Assembly: GCA_029844215.1 (NCBI GenBank) | Contig: CM056738.1 | Location: forward strand, 67,051,593-67,115,592 | Source: Przewalskia tangutica | Lineage: Eukaryota > Streptophyta > Magnoliopsida > Solanales > Solanaceae | Direction of reading: 5' to 3' | DNA length: 64,000 nucleotides | In this document: positions 47,228-58,155 of the stretch, piece after piece | How the letters are laid out: every line of letters starts with the position of its first letter | How positions within the stretch are numbered: the first letter of the stretch is position 1 | The notes under the pieces: generated by a model | What the model was told of the DNA's origin: nothing | Database searches by the model: none | The model's input: only the letters and a program-made list of their open reading frames with translations | Program-made: the position numbers and the translations under genes

Positions 47228-47841
47228 CCCATCGGTCCACTCCATGTGTCTACCTAGGCTTCCCGCTGTACCATAAGGGATATCTATGATATGACTTGTC
47301 CACTCGCCAAATCCACATCTCTCGTCACATCACATTCAACGAGATTACATTCCCATTTTTTAATCTTCAAAAATTCCAAAAACCGGATTACTCCTTTCTT
47401 GACGAGCCTGCCATTTCTCCCATCATGCTCAGTCAAATACATACATCAACGTCATCAGCGTCGCAGCCCATCATGGAGGAGCCGCGGCGCCATTCTTCCA
47501 GTGACCAAAATTTTTCTGTCCCGTCGTCAGCGTCGCGGCCCAACGATGAGGCGTCGCAGCGCCAAAACTTCTGTGACCAAAATTCTTCACCACCGTCATC
47601 AGATCCGCGACCATGTGATGAAGTGCCGCGAAACCAAAACTCTAGAGAGTACTGCAGTTCAAGCATCGTGGCCCTTGATCATGGCGCCGCGACGCTTTCG
47701 ACGGCAGTTCCTCCACCCTCCCCTTATCCGACCTCACCCTATGTCTCGGATCCCACCACTAAGCCACCACAGACATTTACTATCCCCACTCACCATATGA
47801 AAACTCGTACCAAACACAGGATCTTCAAACCCAAAGTCTAA
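47228..47841 (+). pseudogene. Copia IN-RT linker of element G
   Basis: After YLGFPLYHKGYL the main frame (47296-47841) reads HISRHITFNEITFPF and then a Ser/Pro-rich, low-complexity linker with repeats such as SSDQNFSVPSS. This is the usual variable linker between integrase and RT in copia pol. Open but joined to its neighbours only through stops or shifts. Confidence 0.75.
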
Positions 47842-49471
47842 TTTAACCTGTCTGCCCAAATCATCTCTCCACTTCACAAAAATCCCAAATTGGCCAAACA
47901 GGACCCTAATTGGAATGCGACAATGTATGAGGAGTTTAATGCTTTGACTAAGCAGCATATGTGGGATCTAGTACCTCGGCCAGAGGGGGTGAATGTAATC
48001 CATTGTATGTGGCTTATTCGTCATAAATTCAGAGACAGTGGAGATCTTGAGAGGTAGCATGCATTTGATCGTCGATCGATAATCTGATTGTTTCCGCGCA
48101 GAGGTCCGTATAAGTCACGACTTGTGGCTAATGACACAAATCAGTAGGAGGGCATTGATTGTGGTAGACATTCAGTCTGGTTGTCAAACCGGCTACTATT
48201 CGCACAATTCTAAGCATAGCCATGGTCAAACACTGACCGATACATAAACTTGATGTGAAGAATGTATTTTTACATGGGGACCTGATAGAAACAGTCTACA
48301 TGCATCATCCGCCTGGGTTCACCCATCCAACAGTCCCTCACTATGTGTGTCGTCTCCGTAAGTCACTGTATGGCCTAAAGTAGGCCCCCGTGCGTGGTAT
48401 GATCGTTTTGCCAGGTATATTTTGCAGATTGGGTTTGTATGCAGCAAAAGTGATACATCACTCTTCATTTTTTATCGAGGTAGTAACATTTCTTACTTAT
48501 TACTGTACGTGGATGATATTGTTCTTACTGCCTCAGATGGGTTGAAAAATGAGAGTATTACTTTGCTTAAGACTGAATTTGCAATGACTGATTTGGGCAA
48601 GATGAGTTATTTTCTAGGGATATCAGTGACCAGGTCTGTCAACCACATGTTCTTATGTCAGCGTAAGTATGCAGAGGAGATTGTGTACATGACTAAGATG
48701 ATGAATTTCAAAGTTATGTCTACTCCAGTTGATTCAAAATCTAAGCTCAGTGTTATGGATAATGCTCCAGTCTCCGATCCTACTCTGTATAAAAGTCTTG
48801 CAGGTGCACTTCAGTATCTCACATTTACAAGGCCAGACATTGCTTATGTTGTTCAGCATGTATGCCTATTTATGCATGCCCCCAGAGAGTCTCATTTCAC
48901 TGCCCTTAAGCGTATCATCTGATACATTAAGGGCACACTTGATTATGGTTTGCACATTTACCCCTCTGCCCCAAACAAGTTGCTCTCGTATACGGATGCA
49001 GATTAGGCAGGATGTCCGGGACACGCAATGCTTCACCTCCGGCTTTTGTGTTTTTTAGGGGATAATCTGATTTCATGGTCTGCCAAGCGACAGGCCACCC
49101 TATCCCGTTCCAGTGCTGAGGCTGAGTACAAAGGCGTTGCAAATGTGGTAGCTGAGATTTGTTGGCTCAGAAATTTACTGTTAGAACTTCAGTGTCCTTT
49201 GCGTCAGACATCTATTGTGTACTGTGATAACATCTCTGCAATCTACCTTTCTTACAATTCGGTTCAGCTTCAGCGAACCAAGCATGTTGAGATAGACATA
49301 CATTTCGTTCGTGAGAAAGTTGCGCTAGGCCATGTCAGAGTGTTACATGTTCCCTCATCATATCAGTATGCAAATATATTTACCAAAGGACTTCCCAGAC
49401 AGTTGTTTCTTGACTTCAGATCCGCCTCGTTGCTCGCCTCCTCCGCTCCGAGGGGGTGTAAACGTGTATAG
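47842..49471 (+). pseudogene. RT-RH: Copia reverse transcriptase and RNase H of element G
   Basis: RT begins with NWNATMYEEFNALTKQHMWDLVP (47910-47980). About 65 bases of foreign sequence with a stop interrupt it near 48055-48120. LDVKNVFLHGDL is at about 48250 and MHHPPGF at 48300. The catalytic LLYVDDIVLT is at 48500-48530 in the open stretch 48422-48922. RNase H is in 49028-49471: WSAKRQATLSRSSAEAEY, YCDNISAIYLS, then KHVEIDIHFVREKV. A TGA near 48921 and a TAG near 49003 separate RT from RNase H. Confidence 0.87.
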
Positions 49472-49619
49472 TAGTATAATAATATCTCAACCCATAATTA
49501 GATATTGTGTAAATATAATTATGGTAAGACTAAGATTCCTCTTGTATATGGGACTAAGATTCCTCTTGTACACTATATATATTGATATTAATGAGAAAGA
49601 TTCCCTAAGGGAGATTACA
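49465..49619 (+). repeat. G 3' LTR
   Basis: TGTATAGTAGTATAATAATATC...GGGAGATTACA. It has a small internal duplication (GACTAAGATTCCTCTTGTA twice) absent from the 5' LTR and lacks the long AT run. Confidence 0.88.
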
Positions 49620-49737
49620 CTTTCAGACAAAAAGTGTGAGAAAAAGTACAATATAGCTCATGAAATTTTAACACATTGCACTTTTCAAGATCAGATTTAG
49701 TACGAATTGGGAGTAGAATCATTTCAGAAAGGCAGGG
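49620..49737 (+). repeat. 118-bp direct repeat flanking element G, right copy
   Basis: Near-identical to 43870-43987; differs by one A in a run, a few substitutions and GGCAGGG for GGCGGG. Confidence 0.92.
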
Positions 49738-49760
49738 TGCGGGATGCGGATTATGGACCT

Positions 49761-49789
49761 ATATAACGCATGAAATTCATGCGCTATAT
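49761..49789. repeat. 14-bp inverted repeat, one-base spacer
   Basis: ATATAACGCATGAA, A, TTCATGCGCTATAT; arms differ at one position. A further half-site TTTCATGCGCTATA lies at about 49841. Function unknown. Confidence 0.8.
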
Positions 49790-50008
49790 GGATCAAAAAA
49801 CACCCTAACGGCCATTTCAGTTTTCATATATTTCATGCGCTATAAGTAGACTGGTTTCAATATTTTTGTTCACACCTTACTTTGGTCCATTTGGACTTTT
49901 TTCCGTCATTTAGGTTTCTAACTCAACTGACCACAACTATATGCAGAAATCTCCTATGGAGAGGAAGCATTAAATCACTAGTAGCATGGGACAGTCTGTG
50001 TAAACTAA

Positions 50009-50367
50009 GGGGTCGTTTGGGGGGGGGGGGGGGGGGGGACGTAAAATAAAAGTATTGATAGGGTGTATTAGTAATGTTGGAATTAATATTACTGGAGTAG
50101 TTATTGGCATAATTTTTTATCGACAGTTTGATTTGTTGTATTAAATAAATAGGGTTTATTAGGATAAATAAGGTATACTAAAATAGGAATAATACTGGTA
50201 TTATTAATGTCATAGCTTACTATGTATAAGAATAGTATTGAATAAGATTTATAACTAATACATGTATTAGTTATACATAGGTTGAAAACACGACCAAACA
50301 AAAATTAGATAATACCAAAGCTAATACAAGTATTATTTTCTGTAATACCTCTTGGCCAAACGACCCC
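50009..50367. mobile_element. Tourist-like MITE (PIF/Harbinger type)
   Basis: 359 bp with terminal inverted repeats GGGGTCGTTTGG and CCAAACGACCCC, flanked by TAA on both sides (50006-50008 and 50368-50370). The 3-bp TAA target duplication and G-rich TIR fit PIF/Harbinger MITEs. AT-rich core, no coding capacity. A run of 20 G (50019-50038) abuts the left TIR. Confidence 0.88.
50019..50038. repeat. 20-bp G homopolymer
   Basis: Uninterrupted G run at the inner edge of the MITE left TIR. Its true length is uncertain for any sequencing method. Confidence 0.85.
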
Positions 50368-50465
50368 TAAAAATAGCGGGGTATTAATTTCATAGATTTT
50401 CCAAATCTGGATAGAGCAGCAATTTGTAAGCTGCTGGTTTATATAAAAAGAAGGGATTAGAGACA

Positions 50466-50648
50466 ATGCAGACTCTAACACAGGCATGTTGGCTTGTGAG
50501 GAAGATATTTGATGCCAAAGCATGGTTCTTGAATAGAGACATTAGTATAGAACTGCAAACACTCACTCGAAATGGTAAATTCAGTATCAAGAAAGCTTAT
50601 TTATCATTCCTTCCACAATTCCCAAAGGTCAGCATGAAGAGTTTGTAG
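50466..50648 (+). pseudogene. LINE-type zf-RVT region fragment
   Basis: The frame reads CWLVRKIFDAKAWFLNRD and GKFSIKKAYLSFLPQFPKVS before a stop at 50646. This pattern (CWLVRKIF..., KFSIKKAY, PQ-PKV) is what I know from the region before the zinc-binding domain at the C-terminal end of plant non-LTR reverse transcriptases and their gene-like relatives. Only 60 codons remain and nothing recognisable surrounds it. The Tourist-like MITE lies 100 bp upstream. Confidence 0.6.
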
Positions 50649-50896
50649 TGACACCAAGAGTAACTCCAAAGCATCATCACAACCTCTGGCTAGCTATATA
50701 TGGAAGTATATGTATGTCCTAGAGACAATCTGTATTAGGATAAAATGTACTTTATACACATTCAGATTTATATTAATGATGATTAATATTATGGCATTTG
50801 CATTTGTTGAATTATTAGTTGATTGTTTATAATATTCTATAAATGCATCCCTAGAGTTTACGTGGTTATTAATGGTGTGAGAATTAATATTATAAC

Positions 50897-53260
50897 TGTT
50901 ATACCCCGTATTTCCAGAGAATGTACGTAAGGGAATACGTACGAAAGTCTAGCCTTAAAGATAAGCCTTGGACGTTTTTTTTTAGGCAGAACTCACAAAA
51001 CGAATAGTTTTCCGACGAAACGTTTCCACAGCTTTCGTAGGGTAAATTCCGGCTATGCCATTTCTAATTTTTGCGGATTTTTCCGAGAGACGAAACATTT
51101 TGGACCAACGGGAGGGCGACACTTGTCACCCTCCAATTGATGGACTTGAAATCGTCCATTGGGACGATTTGGACTAGGAGGAGCACGTTTTTTGTGCCTT
51201 GTGCACAAGTCAAGGAGTTGGTAGGATATTTGTGTATAGTTAATCCTCACCCTACACTTGCCTTGCACTTGTCTAAATCTTGGTCATTGGTTGGCCACTT
51301 CTTGACCTATAAATACCCCCCTTAAGATGAAGAGTTCTTCATCCACAAATTACTTTCCAAGTCTTGAAAATCCTCCCTTCTCCCTTGTTAGCCATTTCGT
51401 CCAAGCCCTCGTCCCCCTCTAGCCTAAGTGGCCTTGGCCGAATACCCCCCCTAGCCTAGCCAAAAATCTACCCCCCCTCCCTTGGTAGAAAAGTTACCTT
51501 CTTGTATCGTTATAATGCCCAAAATACCCTAGCCCAAATACCTTAGTACTTAGTAGAAGTTGTGAAGAACTTCTAAGGTTCTTGAGCATACAACTTAGAG
51601 CAAAACCTTGCTCAGCGACTTTTCTAGGATATTATTGGGCTTACCGAGGTAATAATCCTAACCCTCTTTTGTATTAGAGAATGCATACCGTAGAAGTATA
51701 AGAATAAGTATTAATCACTTAGAAGGGTTTAAAGAAGAATAATCAAACAGATTTACATAGGACTGTTTTCACATGAGACTTATATAGCTCACCGCAGGGA
51801 AGTATTGCCCGACTTATCAGAGAATTATGAACCCCTGTTTAGAATGACCTTGAGTAGTCTTTAATAGATATCTGTGACTATTATAGGTTGACTCTCTGCG
51901 CGACATATTCAACTTGCGGTGGTTTTCACGGTAAGGTATGTGATTCTTCCTAAAGCATGATATTTTACAATATAACTACGGCAATGTCTTTGACTTAAGC
52001 CCGAATAATACTTACTAAGAATGCCTCACGCTTAAGCTCGAATAATACTTACAGAATGCCTCACGGCTTAAGCCCGAATAATAAAGAATCAAAACATTTC
52101 AAAAGACTACCAATCATATTAATGTAAGAGAACTAATTGGTTTTAAATGTAAGCTTAAGAGTTATACTAGCTTTATGGGAAGTAAGTATAACCACTTAAG
52201 ATTTATAAAAGAAACAAGTTTGCCTATGTGTTTATAATGCACTTGTATTGTGAAAAGAATAATAAAGATGGTTTGATAAGTAGACATGATATGATGCTAT
52301 GTGTTAGTATCTTGTAACGCTTTGTATAGGTGAGTATCCTTGTTGTGCTTATGTTGTTTAAAGATAAGTTGTTATGTTAGTATACTATCACTCACCTCTT
52401 GAGATGATACCGGGTTGTCGCCTCCGATGCGGGTAGACTCAGCGGTCCGGGACCATGATTCGAGAATACCTCACGCGGGTCCAGGGGGCCTATGCGAGCT
52501 ACGAGAGTTCCGTGTTAGTATGCGGGTTATACCTCACGCGGTCTATGTGGCCATACGCGACAACGAGTCCGTGACGACGCCGAGGAGTAGCTACCCGATG
52601 CGGGTTATACCTCACGCGCCCACGTGAGTGGCCCATGCGACTCGAGTTCAGATTAGGCTTGCAGACGATGATATGGGCGAGTGGCCCTGCTTTCGATCAT
52701 TCGCAGCCTAGACAAGACCTATTACGATTACCTATTGTTGCTCTTGTTTGTGATGTGGCACTACGACGGCTTCCTTGGTTGTTTCACACATATTTGTAAA
52801 CCGGTTTTAAAATGATATGTTTTCATTTAAGTATTTTACGCTTCGCATACTTAGTACTGTTATCGACTCTTGGGCCGCTGCTCATGCCGCAGTAAGGGGC
52901 AAGGTGTGCTAGATCCGCATTCTTAGGATCTCTACGTTGGTGTCTGAGCTCCATCTCTTCCGAGGCTCTACTTTTGGTATGATCTCCGTTGTCAGAGATA
53001 GTTTTGTACAGTGGTATGGCGGGCCCCGTCCCGCCATAGTTGTATATTTCCTTAGAGGTCTGTAGTCATGTTGTACATGTTGTCGGATGTAATCGCTAAA
53101 CCATGATTTTATATATATACGCTAAAGGCGATGTTTTCTCACATAAATCGTGTCTTATTTTATAAACTGCTTTCATGTCTTGCTTTATATTTCCGTGACA
53201 CTGATGTATGACTACTGGGTGCCCTGAGGCACGATCACACGCCCCGAACGGGTCGTGACA
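50897..53260 (+). repeat. B2 5' LTR
   Basis: TGTTATACCCCG...GGTCGTGACA. Has the palindrome (51113), TATA box (51308), poly-pyrimidine stretch, 37-bp-type repeats (52000-52090) and CGCATR-type variable repeats (52430-52640). The last 100 bp are garbled relative to the 3' LTR (CCGTGACACTGATG against CCGCTGATTACTCTGATG). Confidence 0.92.
51308..51315 (+). promoter_or_regulatory. TATA-like box of B2 5' LTR
   Basis: TATAAATA in CTTGACCTATAAATACCCCC; likely start site for the genomic RNA of B2. Confidence 0.7.
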
Positions 53261-53264
53261 AAAG

Positions 53265-53277
53265 TGGTATCGTGAGC
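53265..53277 (+). other. PBS of B2
   Basis: TGGTATCGTGAGC, four bases after the LTR end; CAGAG of the standard PBS reads CGTGAG. Confidence 0.78.
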
Positions 53278-53466
53278 GCTTAATCCTCGGAAAGTGTCTA
53301 CTGACCGTATCTAGTAGTCTTGATTATCGGTGTGTTGTGCACCACGCCAATAATCGTGAGGCTATAGGATATTTAGGATTGGTTTCCATTCTTCTCATTC
53401 CGAGATCGTGCTTTAGAGTCGTGTTATAGGTTGGACCCTCTAACGTATTCCTTTCCCGTAATGCTT

Positions 53467-54740
53467 ATGCCTCCACGAAAGGCAACCCGCCCGTGGCGGC
53501 AAGGCTGAGGAGTCGCTAGCAGACACCCAGAGTCACGAGGGCTCGTGCCCGATCTATACCGAGACGGCGAGTTCTATGACGCCGCCATTTCAAAGAAGAC
53601 GATTACCAGCACTCACACCTCCCGCCCCACACCGGGCGGAGGAGTTAGGGTACGCGAGACGGCCCACCTTTTGGCCAAAGTTGTGGCCCGACACGGCGAG
53701 AGGCCGGACGCGGCAGCTCCAGCCTCCACTGCACCGTTGTTCATCCGAGGCGAGAGTTTGAGGCTACGAGACTTCGAGTTGTAGCCACGGAGTTTTATGG
53801 GTCGAGGCCGAGGATGATCCGCAGGAGTTCATCCGCCGATTCAGAGGATTTTGAGAGTGATCGTGGCGCCGAGACCGAGTCCGTGATCTTTGGTTCACAT
53901 AGGTCGCGTGATACCGCAATCGATTGGTTTGATTCATGGAGTTATCCCGGGAGAGCACGCGCCTCAGCCTACTGAGATGAGTTCTCGAGGCTTTCTCACT
54001 CACTTCTTGCCTCCACAGATGGCGAGGCGCGGCCGATAGATTTTTACCGCCGAGGCAGAGGACGACCGTCGTGAGTACAATGTCGAGTTTGATTCTTTGG
54101 CTCGATATGTCCCAAAGATTGGTAGCAGATATGAGGATAGGGTGCACCGCTATGTCACCGGCTAGACGACTATATGGCCGAAGTCATGTGCGGGGTTTCT
54201 CCACCGTATGGACATTACCGCACGCAGCTCACGCCTCGGGTGCGAGCGAGCGCAGAGGTCGACGGTCGATGACGAGAAGCAGGTTAAGGCCAGACGGAGG
54301 GTCTTCGTGGTTATCGTGGGCGGCCTCCGCAGCGGTCTAGATTCGCACCACGCCCACCAGAGCACTCTCGCACCGCCCTCAAGACACCAGAGTTTTCGAG
54401 GCGCATCGGGCCCTGTGGATTCGTGACGCCCGAGTAGCAGAGTATCGCCGACGGGACCACCCGGTGTGGCCGATGCGGGGATCCCATTACGGGAAGTGTG
54501 GTACTACTTTTGGAGCTTGTTACGCCAGGGCCGCAGGTCACTTTGCGAGGATCGTCCGACCGGCGCGGTGGTAGGGCTCACCGTGTTCGTTGCCGCTTCA
54601 TCATCTCCTACGGTGCTACTCGCCCGAGGCGTGGTGCTCATGGGTCGCAGGTCGCGCAGAGGTCGTGGCTCGGGTCCAGCTTCTAGCGGTCCTCGTAACC
54701 GCATTTATGCTTTGTCCACCGACAGATCGTGAGGCCTCAC
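53467..54740 (+). pseudogene. gag: B2 gag, broken
   Basis: ATG at 53467 (MPPRKATRP) is equivalent to the MPR starts of A1, A2 and B1. Capsid-like pieces in shifting frames: FEL(R)LFGSRPRMI near 53770-53815, DEFSRLSHSLLAS near 53975, then a Gly/Arg-rich linker near 54250-54420. At 54484-54560 a zinc-binding remnant reads HYGKCGTTFGACYARAAGHFAR; several expected cysteines are missing or frame-shifted. The frame leads into protease. Confidence 0.78.
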
Positions 54741-54749
54741 CGATGTCGC

Positions 54750-55060
54750 CACGGTACCTTATCGGGCTCGGGTTTGATGTTTATGCCTTGATAGATCCGG
54801 TTCTACTGGCCCTATATATCTCCCTGTTGCTAGTAGGATAGGGATAGAGCTCGAGTCCATAGACCCTTTCGAGGTAGCTACGCGATGGGTGATTCGGTGG
54901 TAGCTCACGGGTATATGTGGCTTGTCTGTGACCATTTACGCCGCCGACCGCCGACTTGATAGAGTTGGAGATGATTGACTTCGACGTGATTATGGGGATG
55001 GATTGGCTAGCTTCTTGCTATGCCAATGTAGACCGCAGAGAGAGTAGTACGGTTCCAGCT
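54750..55060 (+). pseudogene. PR: B2 aspartic protease, damaged active site
   Basis: FDVYALIDPVLLALYIS at 54773-54825 aligns with FDVYALIDPGSTLSYIS of B1. A lost base right after DP shifts the frame so that the G-S-T of the active site is not encoded. Downstream, IDFDVIMGMDWLAS (about 54980-55015) is the conserved flap-to-C-terminal motif and is intact. Confidence 0.82.
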
Positions 55061-55299
55061 TTCGGCGAGCCATTGTTGAGTGGGAGGAGCACGGATCGCC
55101 GGTGGTAGGTTTATTTCCTACCTCAAGGCTAGGAAGATGGTGCGTAAGGGTATATCTACCATCTAGTTCGAGTGTTTGATATCGAGGTCGCGGTACCAGA
55201 TTTTCACCGGCCTCGTAGTCACGAAGTTCCCAGACGTGTTCCCAGATGACCTCCCGGGTATCCTCCTGAGAGGGAGATCGAGTTTTGTATTGACATATT

Positions 55300-55910
55300 G
55301 CCAGATACTCGGCCTATTTCTATTCCGCCATACAGAATGGCACCTGCCGAGTTGAGAGAGTCAAGGACCACCGAGGATTTGGAGAAGCGGCTTCATTAGG
55401 CCCGTGTTTCCCGGGGCGCCAGTATTGTTCGTGAAGAAGAAGGGCGACGACGCGCGCATGTGTTGATTACAAGCGGTGAACAAGGTGACCATTAAGAACA
55501 GATACCCTTCCCGTGATTGATGATTTGTTCGACCAGTTGCAGGGCGCGAGATGTTTCTCCAAGATTGATCTACGTTCGGGCAATCATCAGGTTCGTGTCA
55601 GAGAGGTGGATGTCCCTAGATCGCATTCGGACCCTGACGCATTATGAGTTCAGTGGTCATGTCTTTGGTTGACCAATGCTCCGGCGGTATTCATGGATTT
55701 GATGAACCGAGTGTTCAAACCATTTTGGACACGCTTGTGATAGTGTTCATTGATGATATCTTGGTTTATTCTCGCCAGCAGGAGCATGCGAGCATTTGGC
55801 GATCTGGCCGACAGCTTCTCCAGATCGCAGCCAGACGCCAAGTTTTCCAAATGTGAGTTTTGGTTGACTTGATGGCGTTTCTTGGGCATATTGTCGGGCC
55901 GATGGCATTC
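55300..55910 (+). pseudogene. RT: B2 reverse transcriptase, broken
   Basis: Blocks in order: IPPYRMAPAELRE (55321), KKKGDDARMC (55435), VNKVTIK (55478), DDLFDQLQGARCFSKIDLRSG (55520-55580), HQVRVREVDVPR (55588-55620), FIDDILVYSRQQEHASIW (about 55746-55800). The catalytic Asp pair is intact in FIDD. The Y before HQ has become N in GNHQ, and frameshifts occur near 55460, 55500 and 55640. Confidence 0.85.
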
Positions 55911-55984
55911 GAGTGGATACGCCAAGATCGGCGATCAGACTTGCCTAGACCTACTACTCCGGCTGCAGGTTCGCAGCTCGGGCC

Positions 55985-56520
55985 TTGCAGTTATTATCGG
56001 CGGTTCGTGGAGAAGTTTGCTTCTATCTCGCACCATTGACTAGGCCGACTCGTAAGCGCCAAGTTCGATGGATCGATGCTTGTGGAGCGTGGTTTCCATT
56101 GTCGAAAGAGAGATTGACGACCGCCTCGCTTCTTACTTCCGGAGGTCCAGATGGTTATGTCGTGTATTGTGATCGCGCCGCATCGGGTTGGGATGTGTGT
56201 TGATGCAGCATGGCAGGTTATAGCATATGCATCCCGACACCGAGGAAACACGAGAGGAACTACCCCACCCATGATTTGGAGTCGCGTGATTCACGCTTTG
56301 AAGATCCGAGGCACTATTTGTATGGGGTTCACATGGATATTTATACGCACCACAAGAGCCTCCAAGATATCTTCACCAGAGGAGCGAACTTACGGCGAGA
56401 CGGTGGTTAGAGTTGCTTAAGGATTACGATGTTGATATCCCGTACCACCCGGAAGGCCAATGTTGTGGCGTATGCTCTTAGTCGTAGGTCGATGGGAGCC
56501 TATCGGATGCAGCTAGAGAG
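55985..56520 (+). pseudogene. RH: B2 RNase H region, broken
   Basis: KERLTTASLLTSGGPDGYVVYCDRAASGWDVC (about 56106-56203) contains the D of the RNase H-type domain start. MAGYSI...CIPTPRKHERNYPTHDLES and RHYLYGVHMDIYTHHKSLQDIF follow (56210-56375). The latter normally carries a catalytic Asp where this copy has His (IYTHHKS), so it is damaged at a key residue. Confidence 0.8.
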
Positions 56521-56579
56521 AGGGACATGGTTCGTGATTTGCATCGATTAGCGAGCCTTGGTGTCCGCTTTGATTGATT

Positions 56580-57970
56580 CTCGATAGCGATGGGTTAGAG
56601 TTCGTGAGGTTGCCGAGTCTTCCATCGCCGGCGGAGGAAGAAGAGGCAACAGCCGAGGATCCGGCTTTGATTCGATATCGTGATACGCCTCTTCGTGAGG
56701 CGCGGTCCTTTGAGGTAGCACGATGGGGTGCTAAGGTTTGAGGCGCATCGTGTGTTCCGGATGTTTCGTGACTTCGCAGCAGGTTCTTGGGAAGCACACA
56801 CAAGGCGTTACTCTATCCATCCGGGGTCGACCAAGATGTACCACGACCTTAGATCTGTGTATTGGTGGGATGGCTTGAAGAGGGACGTTGCAGAGTTCGT
56901 AGCTCAGTGCCCGTGTTGTCAGCAGGTGAAGGTAGAGCACCAGAGGCCTGGTGGTTTGTTACAGGCGATAGAGATCCCGACCTGGAAGTGGGAGGTAATC
57001 AACATGGACTTCATCACAGGATTACCTCGCACTCAGAGGAGACATGATTCTATATGGGTTATCGTCGACAGGCTGACGAAATCAGCCCACTTTCTTCCCG
57101 TCAGGACGACTTTTTCGGCTGAGGATTATGCCAGACTTTACATCCGAGAGATCGTCAGACTGCATGGAGTCCCTACTTCGATCATATCGCATGAGGAGCC
57201 CGCCACGGCTAACTGGAGGTCCTTCAAGAGGGGTTTAGGGACGCAGTGAGCCCGAGTAATCGCATTTCATCCACGCATGACGGACAGCAGAGCGCACTAT
57301 CCGCACTTCGAGGATATGTGCGAGCCCGTGTTATTGACTTCGCAGTAGTTGGGATGATCATTTGCCTCTAGTTGAGTTCGCGTATAATAATAGCTACCAC
57401 TCCAAAGATTCGGGATGGCGCCTTATGAGGCCTTGTATGGGAGGAAGTGCAGATCGCCTATAGGTTGGTTCGATGTGGCGAGGATGCTAGTGGGACCAGA
57501 TTTGGTACAGCAGTGATGGATAAGGTGAAGCTTATCCGAGAGCGCTATCGACAACTCGAGTCGCATGTAAGTCGATGCAGATCATCGTCGTCGGCATCTT
57601 GAGTTCGAGGTTCATGATTGGGTTTTCCTAGCGTGTCACCCACGGCGGTGTGATGAGATTCGGAAGAAGGGAAACTCACCAGGTACATCGGGCCGCTTGA
57701 TTGTCCGCAGGTAGGCAAGGTTGCCTATGAGTTGGATCTGCCGTCCGATCCGGAGGCGCAGATCCGGTTTTTCACGTGTCTACGCCGGAGAGATGTATCG
57801 GATCCATCTAGTGGTACACCGATTGACGATGTCCAGTGACCAGGGTTATCGTATGAGGAGATTCCCATAGCGATAGTCGATCGTCAGTTAGGCGTCATGA
57901 CCAAGGACGTGGCTTCCACAAAGTCTTGTGGCGAACGAGCTCGGAGGAGATGACGTGGGAAGCCGGGAGG
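56580..57970 (+). pseudogene. IN: B2 integrase, longest open stretch of the element
   Basis: The frame 56728-57249 keeps the zinc-binding region (HTRRYSIHPGSTKMYHDLRS...CPCCQQVK) and the first catalytic Asp (NMDFITGLPR). At the second catalytic region the text is SIISHEEPATANW, with His where Asp is expected. The rest is frame-shifted: FHPRMTDSRAH near 57270, APYEALYGRKC-like near 57420, the GPY/F-like EFEVHDWVFL at 57605, then YEEIPIAIVDRQL (57855-57893) leading to a pol tail of the kind that precedes the end of chromovirus-like pol. It is inactive as given. Confidence 0.85.
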
Positions 57971-58124
57971 ACATGAGACGGAAGTATCCTCACCTATTCC
58001 CACACCTCCGTAAATTCACTTTCCTACTTGTAAATTTTCGCTATCGCTTCGCCTAAGTGTTGCTCGTGGGCCGTGTGTGGCATTTACAATCGCTTAAGCT
58101 TCTTCGATAATCGTTTTGGGAAGG

Positions 58125-58155
58125 AACATTCGACGAATGTTTCTGGCGGGGAGAA
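58125..58155 (+). other. Hairpin and polypurine tract of B2
   Basis: AACATTCG-A-CGAATGTT (58125-58141), then GGCGGGGAGAA ending at the 3' LTR start. Same arrangement as A1 and B1. Confidence 0.78.

Larger units (their letters stand above)
43988..49619 (+). mobile_element. Element G: Ty1/copia retrotransposon
   Basis: Short LTRs (173 and 155 bp), PBS TGCTATCAAGAGCC at 44161, then gag, protease, integrase, RT and RNase H in copia order, and a purine-rich stretch GAGGGGG at 49450. Without the 689-bp hAT-like insertion it is about 4.94 kb. The small size and short LTRs suit the Ale/Retrofit-type copia lineage; that is inference. Long open stretches survive, so it is much less damaged than the Ty3 elements, but frameshifts, stops and the insertion disable it. 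Confidence 0.92.
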
